Positions 18,868 to 27,318 of a stretch of DNA of 64,000 nt are shown piece after piece. The notes beneath the pieces are model-generated. The model saw nothing but the letters and a program-made list of their open reading frames with translations, was not told the DNA's origin and made no database searches. The stretch covers positions 30,254 through 94,253 of the forward strand of contig NZVE01000052.1 of NCBI GenBank assembly GCA_002697345.1, written 5' to 3'. Each line of letters opens with the position of its first letter. The first letter of the stretch is position 1. Position numbers and translations under genes: made by a program. The DNA comes from Paracoccaceae bacterium (lineage in GTDB: Bacteria > Pseudomonadota > Alphaproteobacteria > Rhodobacterales > Rhodobacteraceae).

Positions 18868-19197
18868 CTACGAACATAATCCAGTAAAATATTCAGCCCC
18901 CAATTTGTCGCTCTCATCAAGGCTAGCTAAGGCAACTATAAATGTCTTATCTAGCCGTTGAATGCTAAGAATGATGTTAAAGCCTCTGGCTTTTATATAG
19001 TACTCATTAGATTCGATTACTTTTAACTCATACGTCTTTTTGTTTTCCACTTTCCAAGTTACTGTTTTTAAATCTTCATTAATTTTGACAGATGCTGTTT
19101 CTGTTTTCTCAGTATAATTACATATCATATCTGGCGTGTAAGCATACGTCACACTAACTTGTGTGAAAAAAGAAATTAATAATACTAAAATACGCAT
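18868..19197 (-). CDS. Small secreted protein of unknown function
   Basis: A 109-residue protein whose first 19 residues form a clear Sec signal peptide (MRILVLLISFFTQVSVTYA). The mature part has two cysteines, near its N-terminus (MICNY) and at the end (GLCS), which could form a disulfide, and mostly beta-strand-like alternation. A good ribosome site (GAGG, GAG) lies upstream. I do not recognise a family. It is convergent with the amidohydrolase. Confidence 0.7.
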   Translation of the reverse strand: MRILVLLISFFTQVSVTYAYTPDMICNYTEKTETASVKINEDLKTVTWKVENKKTYELKVIESNEYYIKARGFNIILSIQRLDKTFIVALASLDESDKLGAEYFTGLCS

Positions 19198-19286
19198 TTA
19201 CTCAAACCTCATTAAATAACCTTTAACACATTTCTACACGTAGATATAATTTGCAAGTCACCTAAGAAGCAATACTTTCTAATAAA

Positions 19287-19904
19287 CTAAGTAGTCATAA
19301 AAACATCATACCTGGTAGATTTTCCTAAAATTTGATGGGAAACTTCTTTAATACCATCTACTGAGTCTGCATATCGAGGTAGCTTCAGAACAACCCTATT
19401 GCTCGCCATTTTTAAGGCAACCTTAATTAATGCAGGGTAATCCGTATCATCTCCAACAATTTCTCGAACAAGACGCATTTCACTGTTCACCAAAGCGCTT
19501 TTCTTACGAGGTGGGTGCATCGGGTCAATCATTATTACTTCTGGCGAAAGATATTTTAATATCTCACGTGCATCACCGTGAATAAGTTCCATTCGTTCAA
19601 CTACTGCTGCAACGTCTCCTCCCATTTTACGAGCATCTTCCATACCTTTCTTTAAGAGCGTATGCATCAGCCCAGAGCGTTCGATTAATGTAACTTTAGC
19701 TCCTAAAGAGGCAAGTAAAAATGCATCTTTCCCAAGCCCCGCCGTTGCGTCAACAATCTCTGGTGTCTTGCCACCCCGCAGACCAGCTGCTTTTGGCAAA
19801 TCTTGCTTACGACCTCCACCAAACCGAAAGCGATGCAAAACGGCTCCACTTACAAAATTACATTTAAGGCTTTCAATCGAGGGTCCGGTATCTTTTTGTG
19901 GCAT
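19287..19904 (-). CDS. rsmJ: RsmJ-like 16S rRNA (guanine1516-N2) methyltransferase
   Basis: A 205-residue SAM-dependent methyltransferase. The segments FVSGAVLHRFRFGGGR, IVDATAGLGKDAFLLASLG (SAM motif I), LIHGDAREIL, MIDPMHPPRKKSALV and EMRLVREIVGDD align by eye with E. coli RsmJ, which makes m2G1516 in 16S rRNA. Compared with E. coli RsmJ (about 250 residues) the N-terminal part is much shorter. I choose ATG 19904; an upstream TTG (19991) could add 29 residues but they do not resemble the family. RsmJ is best known from gammaproteobacteria. Confidence 0.78.
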   Translation of the reverse strand: MPQKDTGPSIESLKCNFVSGAVLHRFRFGGGRKQDLPKAAGLRGGKTPEIVDATAGLGKDAFLLASLGAKVTLIERSGLMHTLLKKGMEDARKMGGDVAAVVERMELIHGDAREILKYLSPEVIMIDPMHPPRKKSALVNSEMRLVREIVGDDTDYPALIKVALKMASNRVVLKLPRYADSVDGIKEVSHQILGKSTRYDVFMTT

Positions 19905-20038
19905 CAATCTCTTTCTATGAATACCCGAATATAAAAATTCGTGCAGTGGATCTATTATAGTAGTTATTTTAAGCGAATGACAAACTCGCAACTATAAAGC
20001 CATGTTCTTAAGCTATGCTAAGTCAAAGATATAGTTTT

Positions 20039-20115
20039 CCCATGGCAAAGGTTTGGAGGATGCTTTGCCATGGGATTGTCCATAGGTGAAGAGGTGTCAG
20101 GGAGGAATACACCTC
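20039..20115. ncRNA. Candidate structured RNA: two tandem stem-loops with GGAGG/CCTCC loops
   Basis: This lies in the 467-base gap 19905-20371 between rsmJ and chvI. Stem 1 is a perfect 12-bp pair, 20039-20050 with 20063-20074, with loop GTTTGGAGGATG. Stem 2 is a 7-bp pair, 20091-20097 with 20109-20115, with loop CAGGGAGGAAT. Read on the minus strand, both loops expose TCCTCC, an anti-Shine-Dalgarno sequence like that of the alphaproteobacterial CcsR/cuckoo RNAs. Read on the plus strand they expose GGA, as in CsrA-binding RNAs. Strand, ends and expression are not known, and no clear terminator T-run follows on either strand. Confidence 0.4.
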
Positions 20116-20264
20116 CTATTTTACCAAAATAGACTGCTCGACAGTTTATCAAAAATAAGAGACAACACACACGAAAATAAGAAAAAGTGTTTCTCAAAAT
20201 AATTAAACCTGCCTGATGCCAAAGTTAATAAATATATATGCATTAAATAAGTAGTAGTTGTGCA

Positions 20265-20270
20265 TATAAT
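20265..20270 (+). promoter_or_regulatory. Possible -10 element upstream of chvI
   Basis: A perfect TATAAT at 20265-20270, about 100 bases before the chvI start, in the gap following the paired hairpins. No good -35 hexamer sits 16-18 bases upstream (ATTAAA at about 17), so this is only a candidate. Confidence 0.25.
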
Positions 20271-20371
20271 GTAGAAAAATGTGCAAAAGTCTTGCCGCTA
20301 TACCTTTAAGGTTCACTTAAAAAAAAAATTGGCGCATAGTATAATTGAATTATGTAAAATTAAGGTTAGTT

Positions 20372-21058
20372 ATGGCTTATATTGTGCTTGTAGATGATGA
20401 TATTTCTGTCCTAAAGCCACTAACCGAACAGCTGGAATCAGAAGGCCATAAAGTATCTGCATTTCAGTCCAGCCTTAAAGCTAGTAATTTTCTATATGAA
20501 AATGACTGCGATTTAGCAATTTTCGATATCAAAATGCCTGAACTTAATGGTCATCAACTTTTAAAAAAGGTCAGGTTGAAAAAGCCAGTATTACCAATTA
20601 TTTTCTTATCGTCTAAAAATGAAGAGCAAGATGAGTTGATTGGTTTCACTCTAGGAGCTGACGACTACATAACAAAACCCTTCAGCAAACATTTATTACT
20701 CGCACGCGTTACAGCCGTACTCAGGAGACATGAAGCCAGCATACCTGATCTTGAAACAAAAACTATCAAGACGTCAGAGTTAGAAATTGACAAAGAGCGT
20801 CATTTAGTTACTTGGCAAAAAAAACCGGTCAACCTTACTGTTACTGAAAGCATGCTTCTTTTATCTCTTGCAAAAAGACCAGGGTTGGTTAAAAGCCGCT
20901 CGCAACTAATGGATGCAGCATATGACGGAACGATATATGTCAGTGACAGAACCATAGATAGTCACGTTCGAAACATTCGTAGTAAGTTAAAGCAAGTAGA
21001 TACCTCCTGCGATATTATATCTACGGTTCACGGTCTGGGCTACAAGCTTAAAGTTTAG
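20372..21058 (+). CDS. chvI: OmpR-family response regulator, ChvI-like
   Basis: A 228-residue response regulator. The receiver domain begins AYIVLVDDD, with the phosphoacceptor Asp52 in IFDIKMPE and the conserved lysine in YITKPFS. The C-terminal OmpR/PhoB winged helix (about 130-228) includes VTESMLLLSLAKRPG and DRTIDSHVRNIRSKL. I start at ATG 20372 (AAGG upstream); a TTG nine codons earlier is less likely. The sensor kinase starts one base after its stop. In alphaproteobacteria ChvI responds to acid and envelope signals. The usual downstream genes (hprK, rapZ, PTS) are absent here, so orthology is probable, not certain. Confidence 0.85.
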   Translation: MAYIVLVDDDISVLKPLTEQLESEGHKVSAFQSSLKASNFLYENDCDLAIFDIKMPELNGHQLLKKVRLKKPVLPIIFLSSKNEEQDELIGFTLGADDYITKPFSKHLLLARVTAVLRRHEASIPDLETKTIKTSELEIDKERHLVTWQKKPVNLTVTESMLLLSLAKRPGLVKSRSQLMDAAYDGTIYVSDRTIDSHVRNIRSKLKQVDTSCDIISTVHGLGYKLKV

Positions 21059-21059
21059 C

Positions 21060-22616
21060 ATGTTTAGAAGTATCCTAACAAAAATATTTCTTTTAATATT
21101 AAGCTTTAACATCTTACTTCTAGTTTTTTTAATGGCCACCGAAGACACTGCTAAGGTTGAGATAAATCAAAGGAAAGAAATCCTGGACGAACGTTCGTAC
21201 TTTGTCACAGAGATGATTAGACCTATTCTTGAAGATTCATTTTCCACGCACCATTATAAAAGCACAAGAATCTTACAAAAACTGCAGTTGCTTCCCAGGA
21301 GTGTTCATGAAAACCTAATTATTCGCCCTTATATTAAGGGTCAGCTTGTAGAGTTACCAAAGCCTTACTTTAATGGTACCGAACCAAACCTCATATCAAA
21401 TATAATGGTTCAACCCCTCTTAGAAAATGTTTCGCCCATCGTAAACAAAGTATTAGTAAACCTTGATATCTTAAGTTTTATATTTAGGCTTAGTAAAAAG
21501 CTTTGGGATCTCAATATACTAACCTCTGAAATACAAATAGAGACGACAAGCCAGGAGCCCTTAAAACACGTCATACGGGACGGGCTAGACAAATATGAGT
21601 TACGCTTAATAGTACCATTTAAAATAAATGACCAAACAGTTGCAACTATAGACTTGATAGATCGTTACAATATTAAGGCATCATATTTTGCTAGAAATAC
21701 CGGACGGTTGTTCGTCCTCCTTTCTATCAGTGGCCTAACAATATTATTTGGTTTAATACTCGCATTTTCCATAGCTTTACCTCTCCGAAAACTTTCCAAG
21801 AAGCTAAATAGAAGCATAAGAAAGAAAAATGTCTCAGAAGACCTATTTAACTTTAGGGTTCCGGGGTTAGAACACCGTAAGGATGAAGTTGGATTACTCT
21901 ATCGTAACTTACTAATACTGAATGGGAGGTTAGCTTCGTTATTTTCAGATAAAGAAATATTTGCAGCTGATGTTTCTCATGAATTAAAAAACCCACTAGC
22001 ATCAATAGTGGCCAACTTGGAGAACATCCCAATACCAGAGGATCTCTCCGTAAGAGATGCTCTCGAGACAATTGCGAAGCAAGCTAGTCGGATGAACCGT
22101 TTAATCTCCGAAATTTCAGATTCTGCCTTAGTGGACTCAGAGCTTGTACAAGCAAAATGGGATCGCTTTAATCTTTCAACATTGATTAACGAAATCGTAA
22201 TAAATATGAAGGGCGTAGCGAACGAAAGAGATGTAGAACTCAATCCAAAGATAACTCCAAAAATAACTTTCCTTGGATTGCCTGATAGACTTGGCCAAGT
22301 TGTCGTAAACTTAATAGAAAATGCAATTACCTTTAGTCCTCAAAAGAGTTCAATAAGTATCACCTTAAGAAAGTCATTTAGAAGGGTTGTTGAATTAACG
22401 ATAGAGGACGCTGGACCCGGCATTCCTGATGAGTTAACTGATCGCGTCTTTGAAAGGTTTTATACAAATCGTTCAGGAGAGAACTTGAAGAAAAATAGCT
22501 CTGGGTTAGGGCTTTTTATCTGTAAACAAATTGTAGAGGCTCATAATGGAGAAATTATTACTGGGAGGTCCAAGGCTTTAGGTGGAGCACTTTTCAAGGT
22601 GCGATTCCGCACTTAA
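21060..22616 (+). CDS. chvG: Sensor histidine kinase, ChvG-like
   Basis: A 518-residue membrane kinase. There are membrane helices at about 5-24 and 213-240 around a periplasmic sensor region of about 190 residues. A HAMP-like linker follows, then HisKA with the phosphorylated His307 in FAADVSHELKNPLAS. The ATPase domain has an N-box (VVNLIENAITFSP), a G1 box (EDAGPGIPDEL) and a G2 box (SSGLGLFICKQIV). It is translationally linked to chvI. ChvG family members are often somewhat longer, with two stimulus-sensing regions. The short sensor and missing hprK neighbours leave some doubt about the exact subfamily. Confidence 0.85.
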   Translation: MFRSILTKIFLLILSFNILLLVFLMATEDTAKVEINQRKEILDERSYFVTEMIRPILEDSFSTHHYKSTRILQKLQLLPRSVHENLIIRPYIKGQLVELPKPYFNGTEPNLISNIMVQPLLENVSPIVNKVLVNLDILSFIFRLSKKLWDLNILTSEIQIETTSQEPLKHVIRDGLDKYELRLIVPFKINDQTVATIDLIDRYNIKASYFARNTGRLFVLLSISGLTILFGLILAFSIALPLRKLSKKLNRSIRKKNVSEDLFNFRVPGLEHRKDEVGLLYRNLLILNGRLASLFSDKEIFAADVSHELKNPLASIVANLENIPIPEDLSVRDALETIAKQASRMNRLISEISDSALVDSELVQAKWDRFNLSTLINEIVINMKGVANERDVELNPKITPKITFLGLPDRLGQVVVNLIENAITFSPQKSSISITLRKSFRRVVELTIEDAGPGIPDELTDRVFERFYTNRSGENLKKNSSGLGLFICKQIVEAHNGEIITGRSKALGGALFKVRFRT

Positions 22617-22729
22617 ATTCTACAAAAGCCCCTTTAATAGATTTTTATCCTTACTTATTATCTTATAAAAGTTTCAAACATACAAAAAAACCTTTATCTA
22701 TATATGTACTTGCCTCTCGATTTTTTTTA

Positions 22730-24760
22730 ATGAATATAAACATTATGAAAAATGATCCTTTACTACAGCCCTTCAAGTTAGGTTCTAAATTAGTAAAAAA
22801 CAGAATATTTAGCACAGGTCATGCCCTGAGCTATGCAGAAAGTGGTAAACCTACAGAGACAACTTTTTTATATCAACAAGAAAAAGCGAAAGGGGGAATT
22901 GGGTTATCCTTTGTTGGGGGCTCTGGCACTGTTTCTTTAGACACAGCCCCAGTATTTGATCAATTAATTATAGATGATAGCATAATACCATTCTTTCAAG
23001 ATCTTTCCAATGTTTATCACAAACATGAAGCATTATTACTAACGCAGATAACGCATCTTGGACGGCGCACAAACTCTACTGCTGGCCATTGGCTTCCGAT
23101 TGTTGCACCATCTCCAATAAGGGAAACCCTACATAGAGGGATACCCAGAGCAATGGATGAAGATGATATATATAGAATAGTCAAATCTTTTTCTGATGCA
23201 GCTTTAAGATGTAAAGAAGGTGGTTTAGATGGCTTAGAAGTGATGGCTTCAGGTCATTTAATAGAACAGTTTTGGTCTCCAGAAACCAATCGGAGAACAG
23301 ATTCATATGGTGGCTCTTTAATCAATCGAATGCGGTTTGGCAGAATGGTGTATACTGCTATGAGGGAAGCTGTAGGTTCAGATTTCTTACTAGGCATTCG
23401 TATGACGATGACACAAGAAGATAATGGAAAAACTGGCTTATCAGAGTCTGAAAACCTAACCATCACACAAAAATTAAAGGAAGATGGGGTGGTAGATTTC
23501 TTAAATCTAGTTTCTGGCGGAATAGACACCCTACCTCGGCTCTCAGCAAACTCTATGCCAGGCATGGCCTCAGTATTATCACCATTCATTGAGCAGGCTG
23601 GTAGATTCAAAAGAGAACTTAACCTTCCTGTTTTCCATGCTACTCGAGTTAATGACCTTGCAACTGCAAGACATGCGATAAAAGAGAACTTGATTGATTT
23701 GGTCGGAATGACACGTGCTCACATAGCTGACCCGTATATTGTACAAAAAATCAATACAAACCAAGAAGAAAGGATTAGAACCTGCGTAGGTGCTACCTAC
23801 TGTTCAAATCATAGATTATGTATCCAAAACCCAGCGACGGCTCGGGAAAAAAGTCTTCCGCATAAAGTATTATCAGTACCTAAAAAAAAGAAAGTAGTTG
23901 TTGTCGGTGGCGGGCCTGCAGGTCTTGAAGCAGCAAGAGTATGCGCCGAGCGAGGGCACAAAGTTATCCTTTTTGAAGCAAGTACTCAATTAGGAGGTCA
24001 AGTTATACTTGCAGGGAAAGTTGACTGGAGAAAAGATATTTTAGGAATAGTCGACTGGCTAGCCAATGAGTGTAGTTTTCTTGGGGTGGAAATTCATCTT
24101 AACAGGTATGTGGAAGAAGTAGATATAATTAATCAGAGCCCAGATATTGTTGTTATGGCCACAGGAGGTCACCCAAACATTGAATGGGTCGAAGGAAATG
24201 CAAAAGTTCTTTCTACGTGGGATATCCTGTCCGGTCATACAAAAATGGAGGGATCAGTTTTTATCCATGACCAAACTGGGCGGAATGTTTCTCTTGCTGC
24301 AGCCGATTATATCTCTGACAAAAATGTGGAAGTGACACTAAACACGCAAGATGCCACAGTTGGTATGGAAGCAATGCGAATGGAAATTTCTCCTTTTATG
24401 AAACGCTTCTATAAAAAAGGTGTAAAAGTGCAAGTGGACCATGAATTAATAAGCGCTGAACGTCAGGGGAATCAAATAAAAGTTAGTCTTCGCAATACTC
24501 ACACCGGCAAGACAATCACTCATATTACAAATAACTTAGTGCTTGAAGCAGGCACTCTTCCAAATGATGAGATCTTTTATTCAATAAAAGAAAAGTCACT
24601 CAATCGAGGAGTTGTCGATATAGAAGCTATGGCAAGTGGCAAACCTCAACCTATTTTTTCTGGAAAAGGTTACCATCTCTACAGGGTTGGAGATGCTGTT
24701 AATAGTCGCGACATTCACTGTGCGATTTTAGACTCTCTAAGAATTTGCAAGGATTTATAA
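22730..24760 (+). CDS. NADH:flavin oxidoreductase, N-methylproline demethylase/trimethylamine dehydrogenase-like
   Basis: A 676-residue protein. An old-yellow-enzyme TIM barrel (about 8-340) is fused to a C-terminal FAD/NAD(P)-binding module (about 385-670, Rossmann motif VVVVGGGPAGLEAAR). Barrel landmarks are TGHALSYAESGKPTE, QITHLGRR, HLIEQFWSPETNRRTDSYGG and VGMTRAHIADP. This pattern is shared with enzymes that remove N-methyl groups from dimethylglycine or N-methylproline, and with 2,4-dienoyl-CoA reductase. The iron-sulfur cysteine loop is short (TCVGATYCSNHRLC) and has only three cysteines. Start at 22730 or five codons later; neither has a clear ribosome site. Confidence 0.85.
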   Translation: MNINIMKNDPLLQPFKLGSKLVKNRIFSTGHALSYAESGKPTETTFLYQQEKAKGGIGLSFVGGSGTVSLDTAPVFDQLIIDDSIIPFFQDLSNVYHKHEALLLTQITHLGRRTNSTAGHWLPIVAPSPIRETLHRGIPRAMDEDDIYRIVKSFSDAALRCKEGGLDGLEVMASGHLIEQFWSPETNRRTDSYGGSLINRMRFGRMVYTAMREAVGSDFLLGIRMTMTQEDNGKTGLSESENLTITQKLKEDGVVDFLNLVSGGIDTLPRLSANSMPGMASVLSPFIEQAGRFKRELNLPVFHATRVNDLATARHAIKENLIDLVGMTRAHIADPYIVQKINTNQEERIRTCVGATYCSNHRLCIQNPATAREKSLPHKVLSVPKKKKVVVVGGGPAGLEAARVCAERGHKVILFEASTQLGGQVILAGKVDWRKDILGIVDWLANECSFLGVEIHLNRYVEEVDIINQSPDIVVMATGGHPNIEWVEGNAKVLSTWDILSGHTKMEGSVFIHDQTGRNVSLAAADYISDKNVEVTLNTQDATVGMEAMRMEISPFMKRFYKKGVKVQVDHELISAERQGNQIKVSLRNTHTGKTITHITNNLVLEAGTLPNDEIFYSIKEKSLNRGVVDIEAMASGKPQPIFSGKGYHLYRVGDAVNSRDIHCAILDSLRICKDL

Positions 24761-24848
24761 GTTATTTCAAAAAATTAATTACTTAACTGAGTTAACTTAA
24801 ATAGGATAATAGTTAATTCTCTAATATTAAAATGGGATTACAAAGATT

Positions 24849-25859
24849 ATGAATAAAGACACAAAAGTTACAGCAGCAATTATTGGTCTTGGGCGATGGG
24901 GACAAAACCTAGTAGATAGCACCAAGGCAGACCCTGAAAATGGTTTATTATTTACACACGCAATGACTCGAACCAAGAGCAAAGTGGTAGAGTACTGTAT
25001 CAAGAATAGTTTAACGTTAGCTGATAATTTTGAGGATATATTAAATAATGATGCTATTGAAGCAGTAGTCTTGGCAACGCCTCATAGTCAGCATTGCAAT
25101 CAAATAAAAGCCGCAGCAGCGGCAGGAAAGCATGTGTTTGTGGAGAAACCTTATACTCTTTCTCTTAAAGATGGGATTGATGCCGCAACTGCATGTAAGG
25201 ATTCTGGAGTAAAATTGGCTGTCGGATTTAATCGCCGATTTCTGCCGGCCTATAATCAACTAGAAAAATTACTAGTATCACAAAAACTTGGAACGGCTCT
25301 GCATATAGAAGGAAATTTTTCTGGATCATTTGGATACAACTACACTGCAGACATGTGGAGAGGTTCTAACGAGGAAAATCCTGCCGGAGGCATGGGTGCC
25401 ATGGGTATCCATATTCTTGATTTAATGGTCCACCTCCTAGGAACAGTAAAGACTGTGATGGCGTACAGCAGTCGCAGAGTTGTAACCTCTCTAGTTGATG
25501 ACACGACCACAGCTCTAATTGAGTTCACATCAGGTGCTACAGCAAGCTTAACAACAATGACAGCAACCTCTCCCACCTGGAAAATGCACCTCTACGGCTC
25601 TAAGGGTTCAGCTTTTTTGCCTAATCAGCATTCTATCGAGGTTAATATAATTGATACAGAAACTGAGAAGACTAACTTTGAAATTGTAGATACACTGGCA
25701 ATCGAGCTGGATACCTTTGCCCAATCAGTTCGCGGTAGATGTGTATACCCAGTTAAAATTTCAGAAGCTCTAGCAGGGGTCTCAACGATGGAATCTATAG
25801 CAAAAGCTGCTAAGACTGGGGCAAAGACCTCCGTAAATTCCAACTTTTCAGGACTTTAA
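24849..25859 (+). CDS. Gfo/Idh/MocA family oxidoreductase
   Basis: A 336-residue NAD(P)-dependent oxidoreductase. The N-terminal Rossmann motif is IIGLGRWGQNLV; the catalytic EKPYTLSL motif is at about 98-105, and GGMGAMGIHILD holds the expected C-terminal-domain histidine. Family members act on sugars, inositols and similar polyols in the cytoplasm. It follows the demethylase gene by 88 bases on the same strand and may be co-transcribed. No substrate can be assigned. Confidence 0.88.
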   Translation: MNKDTKVTAAIIGLGRWGQNLVDSTKADPENGLLFTHAMTRTKSKVVEYCIKNSLTLADNFEDILNNDAIEAVVLATPHSQHCNQIKAAAAAGKHVFVEKPYTLSLKDGIDAATACKDSGVKLAVGFNRRFLPAYNQLEKLLVSQKLGTALHIEGNFSGSFGYNYTADMWRGSNEENPAGGMGAMGIHILDLMVHLLGTVKTVMAYSSRRVVTSLVDDTTTALIEFTSGATASLTTMTATSPTWKMHLYGSKGSAFLPNQHSIEVNIIDTETEKTNFEIVDTLAIELDTFAQSVRGRCVYPVKISEALAGVSTMESIAKAAKTGAKTSVNSNFSGL

Positions 25860-25869
25860 GATGTTTATC

Positions 25870-26523
25870 TTATGGTTTTTGCGCTTTGAAAGAAGATTTT
25901 CGGTTTGGATAGCAAGTTACGCAAATATCGCAAACCCTCCCATCACACCCTCTAGCAGTGCAAAACTCTCTACCATAAAAAATAATCTGTAGATGAAGTT
26001 TATTCCATGATTCTTGTGGAAAAATTTTTTTTAAATCGTGTTCAGTAACCTTTACATTCTTACCGTTTGTTAAACCCCACCTTTGTGCTAATCGGTGAAT
26101 GTGAGTATCTACAGGGAATGCAGGCTGCCCAAAACCCTGAGAAATTACAACACTGGCCGTCTTGTGGCCTACCCCTGGAAGAGCCTCTAAGGCTTGTAAA
26201 TCTTCTGGTACATTACCCTGATATTTCTCAACTAGAATTTTAGAGAGTCCAGAAATTGCTTTCGACTTCTGGGGTGCCAGCCCACATGGTCTTATAATGT
26301 TGTAGATCGTATTTACTGGAACAAATTGCATATCATGAGCGTTATTTGCTTCAGAGAATAACGCTGGAGTAACTTTATTGACCCGCTCATCTGTGCACTG
26401 GGCACTAAGCAATACAGCCACGAGCAGCTCAAAATTGTTTTTATGATTAAGTGGTACTGGAGTCTCAGGATAAAGTTCATTTAACCTGTTTAGAACGAAC
26501 TTAACGCGGTCCCTTTTTAACAT
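25870..26523 (-). CDS. nth: Endonuclease III (DNA glycosylase/AP lyase)
   Basis: A 217-residue base-excision-repair glycosylase for oxidised pyrimidines. The helix-hairpin-helix is LPGVGHKTASVV, with the catalytic lysine, and the catalytic aspartate is in FPVDTHIHRLAQR. The N-terminal LLSAQCTDERVN is diagnostic. The C-terminal iron-sulfur cysteines read C-TARGCDGRV-C-DI-C-VT-C, a spacing unlike the classic C-x6-C-x2-C-x5-C. The gene is complete, convergent with the Gfo/Idh gene. Confidence 0.93.
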   Translation of the reverse strand: MLKRDRVKFVLNRLNELYPETPVPLNHKNNFELLVAVLLSAQCTDERVNKVTPALFSEANNAHDMQFVPVNTIYNIIRPCGLAPQKSKAISGLSKILVEKYQGNVPEDLQALEALPGVGHKTASVVISQGFGQPAFPVDTHIHRLAQRWGLTNGKNVKVTEHDLKKIFPQESWNKLHLQIIFYGREFCTARGCDGRVCDICVTCYPNRKSSFKAQKP

Positions 26524-26608
26524 ACTTTTAATACCCTCATGTAATTTATAATAACTTACTTAACCTTTAAGTATAAACGCACAAGCTAATGATAAAAATT
26601 CTTTGGTC

Positions 26609-26788
26609 TTAAAGTGCGAATAATAGTAGAAGAAAAATAAATTTAGCAAAAGACCCTTTAGGCTCTTCAACTATAACTGTTTCTACTATTACTTCCTTTT
26701 TAACTTCAGGTTCTTCGCCTGGCATACCTCCCGCAATTGCTGCGTTGGTAAAAGTAAAAAATGCTACTGCCAATAAAACTTTTCTCAT
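26609..26788 (-). CDS. Small membrane protein, 59 residues
   Basis: ATG at 26788, TAA at 26609; AGGG lies eight bases upstream. The product has a signal-like N-terminus (MRKVLLAVAFFTFTNAAIAG), an acidic middle (PGEEPEVKKEVIVETV) and a hydrophobic C-terminal helix (FAKFIFLLLLFAL). I recall similar short proteins with an IIEET-like middle and a C-terminal membrane helix in Rhodobacteraceae, but no function. It could be a lipid-facing or periplasmic peptide. It lies between nth and tRNA-Arg and is easily missed because of its size. Confidence 0.65.
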   Translation of the reverse strand: MRKVLLAVAFFTFTNAAIAGGMPGEEPEVKKEVIVETVIVEEPKGSFAKFIFLLLLFAL

Positions 26789-26947
26789 ATTTTTTCCCTA
26801 TTTCCATATTATTAAAAGACTTAACCAGTTGTTAATTAAGTTATTAATATGCATTTTTGATGATATTCTTGTGCATATAAATTTAATAAATTTGCAGAAA
26901 TGGTGTTTAATTAGCTCTTAGAGTCCAAACACGCTTTGAGAGATAAA

Positions 26948-27024
26948 TGGTGATCCCTACTGGATTCGAACCAGTGACCTACTGCTTAGAAGGCAGTTGC
27001 TCTATCCAGCTGAGCTAAGGAACC
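26948..27024 (-). tRNA. tRNA-Arg (anticodon UCU)
   Basis: A 77-base cloverleaf with an encoded CCA end. The acceptor stem GGTTCCT pairs with AGGGATC (two G-U pairs), the D-arm contains AGCTCAGCTGGATAGAGCA, the anticodon stem ACTGC/GCAGT holds the loop CTTCTAA, and the T-arm is CTGGTTCGAATCCAG. Anticodon TCT reads AGA/AGG arginine codons. No integrase or repeat is next to it, so there is no sign it serves as an attachment site. Confidence 0.97.
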
Positions 27025-27318
27025 ACAATGCAATCCTTTAACTTTATCCACAGCATACAGTCAATACCAGAGGCTCTAAAAGGCCCTTTCACTTGACATT
27101 ATTTCTTGATTTGCACTGCATCGAAATAATTTATCTTTTTATATCCTTTATTTACATTTCCTTATCTAAAGGTAGGCATTCTAAAGGAGTTACTTTAGAG
27201 CCATATATTTATGCAATCATATAACAAGTATGTATTATTCTAACAACTATAGGCTGTATGAATAAATCAAAAATCTCAAATTTTACTTCTTGCCTAACAT
27301 TGGAGAACCATTCACAAT
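27025..27318. other. Intergenic region upstream of tRNA-Arg
   Basis: 294 AT-rich bases between the tRNA and the next gene. Apart from the candidate tRNA promoter I see no open reading frame with a ribosome site, hairpin or repeat. Confidence 0.5.
27036..27064 (-). promoter_or_regulatory. Candidate promoter of tRNA-Arg
   Basis: On the minus strand TTGACT (27064-27059) is followed after exactly 17 bases by TTAAAG (27041-27036), which ends 11 bases before the mature tRNA 5' end. The -35 is close to consensus, the -10 is weak (3 of 6). Position and spacing fit a tRNA promoter. Confidence 0.42.

Noticed and set aside
26948..27024. tRNA-Arg considered as an integration site for a mobile island.
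   Set aside because: No integrase, no repeated tRNA end, and ordinary chromosomal genes on both sides.
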